A DNA stretch of 64,000 nt from an uncultured Chryseobacterium sp. (GCA_913775525.1 CAJYLH010000023.1:62001-126000); one strand, 5' to 3'. Shown: positions 52,325 through 62,634, counted from the stretch's first letter. Notes: a model not told the origin generated them from the sequence alone. Numbers and translations: made by a program.

Positions 52325-52993
52325 TTATCGCTGTTCAAAAGATTTCAAAGTACCGTCTTCATTGTATTCAATATCATAGGATGAACGTTCGTTTTGAATA
52401 CTGCCCGGGTACCAATGGATTTTGCCCTTCCGTTTTCCGGCATATAAGGTATAATCTTCCGATTGGCTTCCTATTTCTTTTCTCTTTTCTTCCAGGACAT
52501 GATATACATTCACTGCATGCTCAAAAGGGATCTTATCCAGCGGTATAAGTTGCTCTTTAATATTATCATTTTTTGAAAGGACTACAGGTTCCGGCTTTTG
52601 CCATACCCCTTCATCATAGGTATATTCATCTACATACTCCGGGTTGTCAGGGTTCTGAAGTTTGGTTATGATCCTGCCGTCACCGTAAAAATGGATGATC
52701 TGATAAATGAAAATTGGTTTGCCGGCAAACTGCGGCAGGGCGCGGAGCTTACTTTCCGCTTGCTGAAGCTGATCTTTCTGAGCTGTGAAATAAGCCGGTT
52801 TTTCCGGTTTCGCTGATGTACCAGAATGGGCGCCGGATGCAGAATGATAAACACCCGGGTTATCAGCAGCGTCTCCGGTGCCGGATTCTGCAGTTTCGGC
52901 AGGGCGGTCTAAGGTATCATCAATGCTCTTTTTAAAATCTTTGCAGCCTATGAGCATCATAGTCGCCATAGCGGCAGGTAAAAAGTTTTTCAT
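52325..52993 (-). CDS. Lipoprotein of unknown function
   Basis: 222 residues; the signal MKNFLPAAMATMMLIGC ends in a lipobox. The mature N-terminus is acidic and low in complexity (~20-65), followed by a mixed alpha/beta region in which FIYQIIHFYGDGRIITKLQ and GVWQKPEPVVLSKND stand out. No family is recognised. It is 6 bp after the membrane-protein gene at 53000 on the same strand and is probably its operon partner. Confidence 0.7.
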   Translation of the reverse strand: MKNFLPAAMATMMLIGCKDFKKSIDDTLDRPAETAESGTGDAADNPGVYHSASGAHSGTSAKPEKPAYFTAQKDQLQQAESKLRALPQFAGKPIFIYQIIHFYGDGRIITKLQNPDNPEYVDEYTYDEGVWQKPEPVVLSKNDNIKEQLIPLDKIPFEHAVNVYHVLEEKRKEIGSQSEDYTLYAGKRKGKIHWYPGSIQNERSSYDIEYNEDGTLKSFEQR

Positions 52994-52999
52994 TGGAAT

Positions 53000-53968
53000 C
53001 TAATTGTTAATTTCATCAAAGAAGCTAAAGTTTTCAGGATGGCCAGGCAGATAGATGACTTCCTTCCGTTTTGTGGAGCTCAACTGTGCGATATCCATCA
53101 GGGAAACAATCTGCTTTTTGCCGGCACGTATCAGGGTTCCTTTCTTATCTCTGAATTCAAGGGTATACTGTACCTGAGGCTGGTTATTGATGTAGGTCCC
53201 GGTCTGGGTAACTTCCACAATATCGGCAATGGTTACCTCCCCGAGGAATTTCAGCTTTAAACGTTCTGCGGTTGTTTTTTTCCCGATAATGAAAACCCTG
53301 ATGATGAAATAGAGGATGCCGGCCGCAAAAATGGAAGATGCCGGTATCACGACAAGGGGATGGGAGAGCTCCAGGAACCGCCAGCCCAGGCTGCCGCTTT
53401 CAGATGCGTACGCATATCTGTAATACAGAATGACTCCGGTTAATATCATGAACCACGGCAGAAACAGCATGTAGTTCACTTTCGAATGGGATCCTTCCAG
53501 TAAAACATAAGGATTTCGGCTGAACGAAGGATCAACCCTAAGGCTGATGGATCTTCCGGGGGTAAACCTGTTCTCTTCCGGCTTGCTGTCAGTAATGGTC
53601 ATGGTATGGAGGATGCGGTGCCCCGAAAAATTTGTCATTTCCAGAATAATTTCACGCAATGCAGGCCCGGAACCATGTTCCCGAAGTACTTTCGATTCCC
53701 TGATCAGTCCATCCAGTCTTTTTCCATGCTGTTCAATATAGTTCAGATTCCTTTGGGCTAAAATTCCGTTTTTAAGAATCAGCCGAAAGAGGAATCCCAG
53801 TACGACTGACCATAACAGGATGCTCAGCATCAGAAAAACCAGGGCAAGCATCCCGTCGGGAGTATTGTTGCTGGTATGGTAAGAATTATAATACAGGATG
53901 CAGGGGTGTACCAGGATAAAATAAGCGATAAACAATCCCCAGAATGCGACAGCTCCGTACTTCATCAT
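53000..53968 (-). CDS. Membrane protein, DUF3592-like
   Basis: 322 residues from MMKYGAVAFWGLFIAYFIL. Hydrophobic segments lie near 5-25, 45-70, 160-180 and 205-230. The C-terminal part (QVQYTLEFRDKKGTLIRAGKK, EVIYLPGHPENFSFF) resembles the extracytoplasmic domain of DUF3592 proteins. The start at 53968 is chosen because a good promoter (-33 and -7) lies 24-55 bp before it; the earlier starts would place the promoter inside the coding region. It forms a two-gene unit with the lipoprotein that follows. Confidence 0.7.
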   Translation of the reverse strand: MMKYGAVAFWGLFIAYFILVHPCILYYNSYHTSNNTPDGMLALVFLMLSILLWSVVLGFLFRLILKNGILAQRNLNYIEQHGKRLDGLIRESKVLREHGSGPALREIILEMTNFSGHRILHTMTITDSKPEENRFTPGRSISLRVDPSFSRNPYVLLEGSHSKVNYMLFLPWFMILTGVILYYRYAYASESGSLGWRFLELSHPLVVIPASSIFAAGILYFIIRVFIIGKKTTAERLKLKFLGEVTIADIVEVTQTGTYINNQPQVQYTLEFRDKKGTLIRAGKKQIVSLMDIAQLSSTKRKEVIYLPGHPENFSFFDEINN

Positions 53969-53991
53969 ATAATTTTCATAAGTTGTCCTAA

Positions 53992-54023
53992 CAAATATAA
54001 GCATTATAGGTGGTTTCTTCCAA
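53992..54023 (-). promoter_or_regulatory. Full flavobacterial promoter for the DUF3592-like unit
   Basis: Minus strand: TTG at 54021-54023, a 21-bp spacer, TATATTTG at 53992-53999. The ATG at 53968 follows. Confidence 0.7.
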
Positions 54024-54412
54024 GACCTGAAGGATGGCTTTACACCATTCGATTCCGGTTTCAGATATTGCAGCAGGACTTTTGGAGCGTTTGAGTGTGC
54101 CAGAGGTTTAGAGTACATTAAGGTTGGGGTTAAGCTTATTCTGAGATATAAGAATCATTAATCTAATAGCTTTGAAAGCAGAAGAGCACATCAGTTTTTA
54201 AAACCTACGGTTATTACGATGTGTAAAAATCTGCTGATCTGCGAGGCACTTAAATCCACAACAGTTACAAAGCTTTTTGATCTATTAAAATCTTAAGTGT
54301 CAGCTTTGAAAATAAGAAAAGCATAAGTTTTGAAATATCAGGTTTTTAATAATAATTTTCTTTCTCATGAAAAAAAAGTTTATTTTCAGAATACCATATT
54401 TAACACTACCTC
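54024..54412. other. Gene-free divergent region
   Basis: 389 bp between the DUF3592-like unit and the diverging gene at 54413. The first ~95 bp carry an open extension of the minus-strand frame that does not look coding. I see nothing else of note. Confidence 0.4.
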
Positions 54413-55615
54413 ATGAACAGAAAATTGAAAAAAATGCTGATCATATCCTTTACAGTACTGGCATTGATCCATCTAGGTTATTTTATATACGGATACTTTA
54501 CATTCGAAGGGATTAAGCAGGTTGATCCCTATACGGAATTTTACCGGTTCAAATTCTACGACGATGTTTCCATCTCGCACTTTTTTATTACCGGCCTTTT
54601 CCTGTTTGTGTTTCTTATTATCCTCCTCAGAAATCATTCTGGAAACAGGTATATGGGGCCAGCGTTACTGCGTATTGGTGCTGCTTTACTTATGATCTCC
54701 TTGTTCTCACTAACGTTCTTTATCAGCTACAGCCTGGGAGGAAATGCCAAAATCAGGACGGAACTTCCTGAGAAGGCTTTTAATGAAGACAAAACACTGC
54801 TCAACGTCCTGCAGCCTTTCCTGTATTCCTACACATCCTACAGCTCTGAAAAACTTTTTAATCCTGAAAATGTTTTATTTCCAAAGCCATATCCGGTGAT
54901 TGCACAAAGGGACACCGTATATAATGATTCCGGTAACAGGGATAATTACTCGACGCAAACGACCTATTACAGCATTGATACCTTAAAGATGCTTCGCGGC
55001 GATTTCAAAAATCTAAGCGATCAATCGCGGTCAATACTCACCCTGGCCGGCATCGATGAAAATGAGCTGAAAAAGAGGGTTATCTCACGGAAAGAAAAAG
55101 GGGACAGCACCGAAATGCTTTACAAAGGAATTGAAGTCCACCCGGATTATGATGGGGATATCTGCATCTTTCTCGAACACAAAAACCTTTTTATGCCGGT
55201 CCGTAATATTCCGGAACCGCATCAGCAATACCGGAATGCAGTAACCCGCTACAGCCTGCTGTACAAATACCCTCAGGATTCCTTGCTGCATTCATTCCGG
55301 AAACTTAATGGCCTGCTCAGCAAATACCATATAGAGAACTATATTGTTCCCGAAGAACTTACCCGGGACGTTTTCTATTACCGTGACCATAGGCATGAAC
55401 CGCTCAATGCAATCCGGAACAATTTTGAGAGAAATGCCCTGAAAGTAAGATGGGCAACGCTTGAACGGCTGTTGTACCATCCGAATTATCTTCATCCGTC
55501 TATCAGGCCCATTTTCATAGGGGTGGTATCAGGGGTGTGGATTGCTCTGTTCGGATTATTTCTGATCTGCATCTTCATCAGGAAAAAACGAAATCCGGAA
55601 AGTGCAGGAGATTAA
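54413..55615 (+). CDS. Membrane protein of unknown function
   Basis: 400 residues. Three transmembrane segments in the first ~110 residues (MLIISFTVLALIHLGYFIYG, FFITGLFLFVFLIILL, LLMISLFSLTFFISYSLGG) and one near the C-terminus (VVSGVWIALFGLFLICIFI). Between them is a ~250-residue soluble domain rich in Tyr, Asp and Arg, probably outside the cytoplasm. No family is recognised. It converges on the catalase gene across a strong terminator. Confidence 0.7.
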   Translation: MNRKLKKMLIISFTVLALIHLGYFIYGYFTFEGIKQVDPYTEFYRFKFYDDVSISHFFITGLFLFVFLIILLRNHSGNRYMGPALLRIGAALLMISLFSLTFFISYSLGGNAKIRTELPEKAFNEDKTLLNVLQPFLYSYTSYSSEKLFNPENVLFPKPYPVIAQRDTVYNDSGNRDNYSTQTTYYSIDTLKMLRGDFKNLSDQSRSILTLAGIDENELKKRVISRKEKGDSTEMLYKGIEVHPDYDGDICIFLEHKNLFMPVRNIPEPHQQYRNAVTRYSLLYKYPQDSLLHSFRKLNGLLSKYHIENYIVPEELTRDVFYYRDHRHEPLNAIRNNFERNALKVRWATLERLLYHPNYLHPSIRPIFIGVVSGVWIALFGLFLICIFIRKKRNPESAGD

Positions 55616-55662
55616 TGTTCCGTGATTTACAATAACTTTAGTTAAAACGCCATATAAAAAAT

Positions 55663-55703
55663 AACTGCTCAGCTGGTCATTTTTAATGACAGGCTGAGCA
55701 GTT
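55663..55703. terminator. Long stem-loop terminator for the catalase gene
   Basis: The 11-bp outer stem (55663-55673, 55693-55703) and a 5-bp inner stem GTCAT/ATGAC are separated by a small internal mismatch. On the minus strand it is followed by a T-rich run. It can also stop plus-strand readthrough. Confidence 0.85.
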
Positions 55704-55722
55704 AATATACATCGTATGCTGA

Positions 55723-57858
55723 TTAGGCCGGATTGTTTCTGGCTTTTTCCAGTTCCCAAACCCGGTGCTGCGCTACCGCTTTCATAAATAATGCATCGGA
55801 ATCGTTCTGCTCTGAAATGATGATCGCAGGATCTTCGTGCTTCTTATGTTTGACATTGCTTGCATTGTAAATATCTTCGGTCTCCTTACCGAAATAGATC
55901 GCTTTACAGTGCTTATAAGCTTCATTGATGAATAAAAGCGTGCCCGGCTTATTATCCTCATTCATAAGGTTCTGTGTTGATTGTTTACCGCTGCCGATAT
56001 ACAGCGCATCAAAACATACGCTGGCTGTACTGGTCAGGGAATGTTTCGGCTCAAATGCAGTACCGTCATCTGCTTTTACAGCAGCAAGGCTTCCTGAAAT
56101 GATCTGCACAACAGCACCTTCGTTTTCAAGTTTTGATTTCAGTGTATTGACATCCTGTGCATGTACGCCGTCTTCGATAATAAAACCAATGATCCTGCTC
56201 TTAATGGTATCTTTAACCGTATTTTTCATGCTTAAAGCATCAGAACTTTTGGTGGAAGGTTCTTTTTCAGGACTTTGAAGGGATTTCGGGTCAGCATCTG
56301 CAGGAATGCTTCCGTTAGGCTGTTCCAGTACGGTAACATGTACACCTACCTTTTTAGCCACTGCTGCCGCTAAATCTTTATTGATGAAATTCAGCTGTCC
56401 AACCACTCTTTCACGGATGGCAGGAATGGTTACCTTAGACAATTCAAAGATCAGTGCGTTCTGAAGGTGGGTTTTTTCAGGTCCCGACTGGCTGTTGTAA
56501 AATAATTTGGCCTGAGAATAATGATCCACGAAGCTCTGGCTTCTTGCCCTGATCTTCTTGCCGTCTACACGTTCCTCCTGAGATGCAAATCCGCCGTCTT
56601 TCATCATGGCCTGGAATGGGCATCCTCCTCCCATCGAATTGGGTTCATAGCTTACTTTGCCCTTCATGATCTGCTGGCGCATATGCCCGTCACGCTGGTT
56701 GTTATGAACGGTGTTGATCGATTTATTGATCGGGATTTCATGGAAGTTCGGTGATCCTAATCTTGACAGCTGTGTGTCGGTATAAGAGAACAATCTGCCC
56801 TGAAGCAACGGATCGTTGGTGAAATCTATTCCGGGAACCAGGTGCCCCGGGTGGAAGGCGATCTGTTCCGTTTCTGCAAAGAAATTATCAGGATTCCTGT
56901 TCAGTGTCAGGGTTCCTACCAGTTCTACCGGTACTTCTTCTTCCGGAACCAGTTTGGTAGGATCCAGCAAGTCGAAATCGAATTTGTGTTCATCTTCTTC
57001 AGGGATGATCTGTACCCCAAAATCCCATTCCGGAAAAGCGCCGTTTTCAATAGCTTCCCAGAGATCCCTTCTGTGGAAATCCGAATCTTTTCCTGAAATT
57101 TTAGTGGCCTCATCCCAGGCTACTGAATGCACGCCCAATTTTGGCTTAAAGTGGAATTTCACAAAATGCATTTTCCCTCCTTCATTAATGAATTTAAAGG
57201 TATGGACGCCGAAACCTTCCATCATCCTGTAGCTTCTCGGAATGGCCCGGTCACTCATGGCCCACATAATCATGTGCATGCTTTCCGGCATCAGGGAAAT
57301 GAAATCCCAGAATGTATCATGGGCAGAAGCGGCCTGGGGTATGGCATTATCAGGCTCAGGCTTTACGGCATGTACTAAATCCGGAAATTTAATGGCATCC
57401 TGGATGAAAAATACCGGGATGTTGTTTCCTACCAGGTCATAATTGCCTTCTTCCGTATAAAATTTAACGGCAAAACCCCTTACATCCCTCGCCAGGTCAG
57501 TGCTTCCCGCACTTCCTGCAACCGTAGAGAAACGCACAAATACAGGGGTCTCTTTTCCTTCCTCAGCCAGGAATTTTGCTTTGGTGTATTTTGAAAGGCT
57601 TTTGTTGATTTTAAAAATACCATGTGCTCCGGACCCTCTTGCGTGTACGATCCTTTCAGGGATTCTTTCATGATCGAAGTGGGTGATCTTCTCTCTCAGG
57701 ATAAAATCTTCCAGTAAACTTGGCCCTCTTTCACCGGCTTTCAGGGAATCCTGGTCGTTATTGATTTTCAGGCCCTGGTTGGTGGTTAAAGCCTGATCTG
57801 TATTATCGGTTGTTGAATGATCCAGCTGTACTGATTTCGGATTAGTAGTTTCTTTCAT
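55723..57858 (-). CDS. katE: Large-subunit catalase (HPII/KatE type)
   Basis: 711 residues, matching the large (C-domain-bearing) catalases. Visible are HARGSGAHG (distal His), RFSTVAGSAGSTDLARDVRG, the NADP/haem region PVFFIQDAIKFPD, and RLFSYTDTQ (proximal Tyr). Residues ~560-700 form the flavodoxin/GATase1-like C-terminal domain (GFIIEDGVHAQDVNTLKS). The enzyme turns H2O2 into water and oxygen in the cytoplasm. The upstream region holds no perfect promoter box. It forms a single-gene transcript. Confidence 0.96.
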   Translation of the reverse strand: MKETTNPKSVQLDHSTTDNTDQALTTNQGLKINNDQDSLKAGERGPSLLEDFILREKITHFDHERIPERIVHARGSGAHGIFKINKSLSKYTKAKFLAEEGKETPVFVRFSTVAGSAGSTDLARDVRGFAVKFYTEEGNYDLVGNNIPVFFIQDAIKFPDLVHAVKPEPDNAIPQAASAHDTFWDFISLMPESMHMIMWAMSDRAIPRSYRMMEGFGVHTFKFINEGGKMHFVKFHFKPKLGVHSVAWDEATKISGKDSDFHRRDLWEAIENGAFPEWDFGVQIIPEEDEHKFDFDLLDPTKLVPEEEVPVELVGTLTLNRNPDNFFAETEQIAFHPGHLVPGIDFTNDPLLQGRLFSYTDTQLSRLGSPNFHEIPINKSINTVHNNQRDGHMRQQIMKGKVSYEPNSMGGGCPFQAMMKDGGFASQEERVDGKKIRARSQSFVDHYSQAKLFYNSQSGPEKTHLQNALIFELSKVTIPAIRERVVGQLNFINKDLAAAVAKKVGVHVTVLEQPNGSIPADADPKSLQSPEKEPSTKSSDALSMKNTVKDTIKSRIIGFIIEDGVHAQDVNTLKSKLENEGAVVQIISGSLAAVKADDGTAFEPKHSLTSTASVCFDALYIGSGKQSTQNLMNEDNKPGTLLFINEAYKHCKAIYFGKETEDIYNASNVKHKKHEDPAIIISEQNDSDALFMKAVAQHRVWELEKARNNPA

Positions 57859-58202
57859 AAATAGTGATGTGGTTTTTAATTAATGCATTGACAATTGCTC
57901 AATAATTAAGCCAAAATATTTTATTATTTTAAACATATCATTTTTGTATTAGTATAATTTTAATTACAGTGTGTGATAATTATTAAATTAATAAGATAGT
58001 ATTAAATCGCATGCTTTTCTGATCATGGAGTTGATGTGAATCCATATGAAATCAATTTGATGATAAAAAAATACAGCAGTATTTGTCTTTACCATTTCGT
58101 TGGTGTTTATTTCACTGCTATAATGAGTTGATATTCCTTTTGGTATTTCACGTACCAATGTTCAGGGGCGTCAACGTACTTTTTCCTATATTTGCTGAAT
58201 TT
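57859..58202. other. Divergent region with plus-strand promoter box
   Basis: 344 bp of A/T-rich DNA between the divergent catalase gene and the histidine kinase gene. TATATTTG at 58187-58194 is a full TAnnTTTG match 8 bp before the kinase ATG at 58203. The longer ORF that starts at 58083 would begin upstream of this promoter, so it is rejected. No catalase regulator site of a known family was identified. Confidence 0.55.
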
Positions 58203-60197
58203 ATGATTACCCTAGAAACATTGTCCGATAACAACTTCAGCCTGGATCTGATCATTCAGGCATTGGCTTCCTCTCCGGCACCAACCTCTATTTATTCAGG
58301 GGAAGATATGATTATCCGTTTTGCGAACGAAGGCATGCTGGCGCTTTGGGGCAAAGATGCTTCCGTTATCGGTAAGCCACTCATGCAAGCTATCCCTGAA
58401 CTGGAGGGACAGCCCTTTCTGGAGCTCCTGCGGGGAGTATGGCATTCCGGTACCACCTATTCGGTATCCGATGCCCCGGCAAAACTGATCAAAAACGGAA
58501 AAGAGACGCTTGGTTATTTTGATTACGAATATAAGGCTATTACGGATCAGCATAAAAAAACGTGGTGCATACTCAATACCGCGCTGGACGTAACCTCACG
58601 GAAGGAATTCCTGCAAAGGATACAGGAGAAAGAGGAGAGGGAGCAGGCTCTTAATGAGGAAATGGCTGCCACTCTTGAAGAGCTGACTTCAACCAACGAA
58701 GAACTCAATGAATCTGTCAAGCTGCTTGCCAACAGCAGGGAACACGTCCGGGCCATCATCGAGCAGGCACCTGTTGGAATTGCCATGCTGCAGGGGCCGG
58801 AGCATATCATTGAAATTGCCAATCCGGCCATCCTTAAGATCTGGGGACGCGCAGAGGAGGAAGTCATCGGCCATCCGCATGAAGATGCCCGGCCGGAATT
58901 ACGCGATCAGCCGGTAAACGGATGGCTCAGAGAAGTCTACCAAAGCGGAAAACCGAGGATCAACAATGAATTCCTGGTAAAACTTCGGCATCAAGACGGT
59001 TTAAGAGAGGCCATTGTCAATTCCATATACCAGCCTATATTTTCTGAAGACGGCGAGATCAGCGGAGTCCTGATTATCCTTGAAGAGATCACCCAGCAGG
59101 TACTGGACAGGAGAAAGAATGAAAATGACCAGCAGATGCTGGCGATGGCCATAGATGCAGGCGAACTCGCTACATTCTATTACCAGCCTTCTACCAACCT
59201 TTTCTCAGGAAACAATCTGCTTAAATCCTGGTTCGGCCTATCTTCCGACCAAAATGTAGACCTGTCCCTGGCATTAGCAGTCATAGTGCCGGAAGACCGG
59301 GATCGGGTTATTGAAGCGATTACCAATGTCCTAAGTCAAGATTCTGATGGCTGCTACTTTATAGAATACCGTATCCAGAATAATACCGATAAAAAGATCA
59401 GGCTGTTACAGGCCAATGGAAGGGTTTTCTATGATCAGAAGGGGGATCCGGTAAGCCTTAACGGGACCCTTAGGGATATTACCGAACAGAAAAAAGAGGA
59501 AGAGCGGAAAGATGATTTTATGGGCATGGTAAGCCATGAACTGAAAACACCGCTTACATCACTCAAGGCTTATCTGCAGGTTTTGCAGAGAATGGCTGTA
59601 AAGGCAGAGAACCTTTTGGAGCAGAATACGCTTGAAAAGTCTTTAAAGCAGGTGGATAGCATGAACAGCATGATCAATGGTTTCCTAAATGTTTCAAGAC
59701 TGGATTCAGGGCAGATGCACATTCAGAAAACAGCCTTTGATTTCCAGGCATTATTTTCTGAAATTGAGGATGAAGTCCGTTCTACGATCCATACGCATGA
59801 TTTTGATTTTAAGACCTCCGGTCCGCAATCTGTACTGGCAGACCGAGAAAAGATTTCCCAGGTAGTCAATAATCTGATCGGAAATGCGGTGAAGTATTCC
59901 CCTGCGGGAATATCTATTAGGGCAGAATACCATGTTGTAGCTGATAATAATTTGGAAGTCAGTGTTCATGATCAGGGTAAAGGAATATCTCCTGAAGATC
60001 AGCAGAGGATATTTGAACGTTATTACCGCGTAAAGGATATCAAAAATGCATCCGTGGCAGGATTCGGCATAGGGCTTTACCTCTGTAAAGAAATCATAAG
60101 GCTTCATGGCGGTACCATTAAGGTCCGCAGTTCCGAAAACGAAGGAACTACCTTTTCATTTATCATACCGATAGATGGACGGATATCAATCAATTGA
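58203..60197 (+). CDS. Soluble multi-PAS sensor histidine kinase
   Basis: 664 residues from MITLETLSDNNFSLDLI, no transmembrane segment. The order is PAS (~10-130), a Glu-rich coiled coil (LNEEMAATLEELTSTNEELN), PAS (~165-290), PAS (~300-425), HisKA (SHELKTP, His445) and HATPase (NNLIGNAVKYSP, GFGIGLYLCKEI). It is a three-PAS paralogue of the kinase at 12602. No response-regulator gene is adjacent, so it is an orphan. Its promoter box is 8 bp from the ATG, giving a nearly leaderless mRNA. Confidence 0.9.
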   Translation: MITLETLSDNNFSLDLIIQALASSPAPTSIYSGEDMIIRFANEGMLALWGKDASVIGKPLMQAIPELEGQPFLELLRGVWHSGTTYSVSDAPAKLIKNGKETLGYFDYEYKAITDQHKKTWCILNTALDVTSRKEFLQRIQEKEEREQALNEEMAATLEELTSTNEELNESVKLLANSREHVRAIIEQAPVGIAMLQGPEHIIEIANPAILKIWGRAEEEVIGHPHEDARPELRDQPVNGWLREVYQSGKPRINNEFLVKLRHQDGLREAIVNSIYQPIFSEDGEISGVLIILEEITQQVLDRRKNENDQQMLAMAIDAGELATFYYQPSTNLFSGNNLLKSWFGLSSDQNVDLSLALAVIVPEDRDRVIEAITNVLSQDSDGCYFIEYRIQNNTDKKIRLLQANGRVFYDQKGDPVSLNGTLRDITEQKKEEERKDDFMGMVSHELKTPLTSLKAYLQVLQRMAVKAENLLEQNTLEKSLKQVDSMNSMINGFLNVSRLDSGQMHIQKTAFDFQALFSEIEDEVRSTIHTHDFDFKTSGPQSVLADREKISQVVNNLIGNAVKYSPAGISIRAEYHVVADNNLEVSVHDQGKGISPEDQQRIFERYYRVKDIKNASVAGFGIGLYLCKEIIRLHGGTIKVRSSENEGTTFSFIIPIDGRISIN

Positions 60198-60233
60198 AAG
60201 CAGAAATCAGTTTTAAATCGGTTGGTTTCAGGT

Positions 60234-60271
60234 AATAACAGTTCTTGTGAATTTTCATGAGAACTGTTATT
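60234..60271. terminator. Stem-loop after the orphan kinase gene
   Basis: A 12-bp perfect stem (60234-60245, 60260-60271) with a 14-nt loop, without a clear U-tract. It stands between the kinase stop and a converging gene remnant. Confidence 0.45.
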
Positions 60272-60276
60272 AAGAT

Positions 60277-60502
60277 CTACTGTGCATTTTTTACGCGTAT
60301 CATGCCTTTGTTTTCATGATACATCACACAGATGACCTTTCCCTCATTTTCTTTACATTCCTTTGCATCAACATAGGTAAGTGAAACTTTTTCTCCGGCT
60401 TTTTTAGAAACAAGCATCTGCGCATTGCGTTCAGATCTACTGATCCTGTGTTCAAAAACACTTATATTCTTTAACAGTCAATGCTGATTTTAATAATCTC
60501 AT
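60277..60502 (-). pseudogene. Probable frameshifted small gene
   Basis: The frame ending at 60277 has protein-like sequence (MLVSKKAGEKVSLTYVDAKE, then NKGMIRVKNAQ). The frame that would continue it upstream (MRLLKSALTVKEYKCF) ends at 60452, in a run of T. Joining the two needs a one-base shift near 60453-60460. The combined ~75-residue protein has no family I know. A 93-residue ORF (60452-60733) through the upper part is less protein-like. Confidence 0.35.
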
Positions 60503-60763
60503 AACCATATGCATATCCATATCATTAACCATATTGTAGTAGAAATAAAGATCATATATGACACATCCTGCAGCACGCGTTATTGTTGGTTTTATAAAAA
60601 ATATCGAATACAGGAAGATGATGAATGCAATATAATCTAATCGACAGCTTAGCTGCAACAAAGAAAATAGGATGTACCCATTAAAATAAGCCCGGAAAAT
60701 GTTGTGTGCTCGTTCGTTCTTTTCATGGTGCAAAGCGTATTATTCGGGCAGAAAGTTCCTGAA

Positions 60764-61521
60764 TCAGTTCAACGAGTAAAAAATACAATAGATCATCCCG
60801 AGATTAAATGCAGCATGGCAGATGATCGCCTCCCATAAAGAACCTGTTTTTGTACGGCAAAGGTCAAATACCATACTTACGGCAAACATGCCGGAAACCC
60901 AGATGAGTGCGGGCAGAGGTAAAAAGTTCCATTTTCCGTTGATAAAAATCAGCCCGAAATGGGAAAGATGGGTTAAAGCAAAGGCTTAGCTGTCAATCAG
61001 GGAAGCTGTAAAATTCCCTACTGATTTTGCAAAACTGGAATGGACGATACCCCTGAAAAATAATTCTTCGCCTACAGGACTGAATACCATGCCCGTAACG
61101 GACATAATCACAAACATGACCAGCTTGTCATTTCCCGCGATTCCATTCGGATATTGCATGATTTTCCGATGTAAATATACTAGTTTTCAATGGAATGGCC
61201 ATACAGCAATACTCCTGCTGCATAAAGCATTGCGCTTAAAATAAGTCCCAGAATAAAGGCAAAACATAACCAGGACTTGCCCGCAGGTTTTTTCAGCCCT
61301 ATGGTTTTTCTTCCGGTCCTGCTGAGGAAGATAAACGGAGCCACAGCCGAAACAAGCATGATCAGACCGATATACCGGTAATTGGCCGTTTCGTTGGCGT
61401 TTAAAACCAGTAAAAATCTGGGGATACAGACTGCAAGGATCAGGAAGAGACCGAATTTCCAGTTAAATACAAAAAATTTTCTCCAGAAAGGTTTTAGTTC
61501 ATTTTCCATTTTCTTATACAT
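60764..61521 (-). pseudogene. CPBP-family intramembrane protease, broken by a frameshift and a stop
   Basis: The first 113 residues (61521 to 61180) contain three hydrophobic segments and end at TAG. One frame over, the sequence continues past 61178 with FSPVGEELFFRGIVHSSFAKS (EExxxR motif), then an in-frame TAA at 60986-60988, then AFALTHLSHFG (second motif) and ICHAAFNLG (third motif) to a stop at 60764. All three motifs of the CPBP (CaaX-protease-like) fold survive, but one frameshift and one nonsense codon separate them. The gene is a pseudogene unless the sequence has errors. Confidence 0.8.
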
Positions 61522-61684
61522 ACAGAAGGTAATATAAAAATCTATTTCTGCTTAGTTAGTCTTTTGAAGAGGATTTGTTACAGCATGGCGAAATACTGCT
61601 TACAATAATGAAAAACAAGTTACATTTTGAAAGTTTTGGACGAAAAAAATGCTGTTTCATAATCTTCAGACAGCGATAAACAAA

Positions 61685-61704
61685 AAAAGCCTGTTAAGGC
61701 TTTT
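61685..61704 (-). terminator. Intrinsic terminator for the lipoprotein gene at 61732
   Basis: The 8-bp stem AAAAGCCT/AGGCTTTT (61685-61692, 61697-61704) has a 4-nt loop and T-runs on the minus strand. Confidence 0.75.
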
Positions 61705-61731
61705 ACTGAAAAAATATAGGAGTAAGTACAA

Positions 61732-62163
61732 TTATTCTACATTGCCTTTATATTGTTCCACGCCATTAAGGTATAAGACAGATTTGACGGGATCATATTG
61801 ATACTGGGCATTTTGATACATGCCTTTATCAGACTTATTCAGGATAACAGTATGGTGATCGGTCTGCTCCGGTAGAAAAAGTTCCAGCCTGCTTTGGTCT
61901 TCACTCATTAAGACAAATGCACTGGTTACGGCTGCGTCTTTCGGAGGGGTTACAGGATTCAGCCGGAATCCTTCGTTAAAAACCTGGATGCAATTTTGCT
62001 TTAGTTCGCTCCAGGTCTGTCCGGCCGAAGCTTTACATCCATGGTCGTCCTGGTCAGCACCTACTGCTTTCTGTTCATTCTTAATGGTATTCTCATTTGT
62101 TTGAGGTTTGTTACAGGCTGACAGGACAGCAAAACCTACTGCTGTTAAAATCAGTTTTTTCAT
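61732..62163 (-). CDS. Lipoprotein with a Cys-rich conserved stretch
   Basis: 143 residues from MKKLILTAVGFAVLSAC (lipobox). The middle contains DDHGCKASAGQTWSELKQNC, a Cys-x5-Gly-x-Trp-Ser pattern followed by IQVFNEGFRLNP, which recurs in short Bacteroidota lipoproteins of unknown role. Two Cys may form a disulfide. The upstream in-frame start at 62187 adds eight residues before the signal peptide and is rejected. Transcribed alone. Confidence 0.75.
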   Translation of the reverse strand: MKKLILTAVGFAVLSACNKPQTNENTIKNEQKAVGADQDDHGCKASAGQTWSELKQNCIQVFNEGFRLNPVTPPKDAAVTSAFVLMSEDQSRLELFLPEQTDHHTVILNKSDKGMYQNAQYQYDPVKSVLYLNGVEQYKGNVE

Positions 62164-62634
62164 TGGAGTTAAATTTTTATATACCAATGACCTACAATAC
62201 AGGTGCCATTACGGGAAAAATATCGGATGTGTGGTTGCCAATGGGTATTAAGCATATGAATGCAGTGAAAACCAGTATTTATACTGATCGTTTTTACATA
62301 GGGATTGCTGATTTTTGCGCACAGGAAAATATAAAGAAGAGTTGATGTAAAGTCGGAGCCTGAAATCCGGAATATGTTGTCATCGCACACTGGAATGAAG
62401 CGGTTTTTCAAAGGAAAATCATATGTAAGCGGAGTCGTGTGCAGTTATTGAAACAGATTCCTTACAGCTCCAACCTTTACTTTCAGTACAATTAGGATGA
62501 ATAATATTACTGACAGAGGATCAGTCACTGCCTGCATGATCCATGTGAAAAGCTAGAGATTGTTCAAGGTGAAGCCTATACTATTCGATATTGTATTCCT
62601 AAACTTGGAATAATCTATAACTAAAATAAAACGG
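62164..62634. other. Gene-free region
   Basis: 471 bp. Two short overlapping ORFs on opposite strands (62097-62345 and 62169-62411) mirror each other and lack protein-like sequence. I see no promoter box or RNA. Confidence 0.45.

Noticed and set aside
58083..58202. Longer start for the orphan histidine kinase
   Set aside because: The added 40 residues lie upstream of a full TAnnTTTG box and are not conserved-looking.
60452..60733. 93-residue membrane-like ORF
   Set aside because: Low-complexity Ile/Tyr-rich sequence in A/T-rich DNA; better explained as upstream part of a frameshifted small gene plus non-coding DNA.
62097..62411. Two short ORFs on opposite strands
   Set aside because: They mirror each other over the same A/T-rich stretch and show no signal, domain or promoter.
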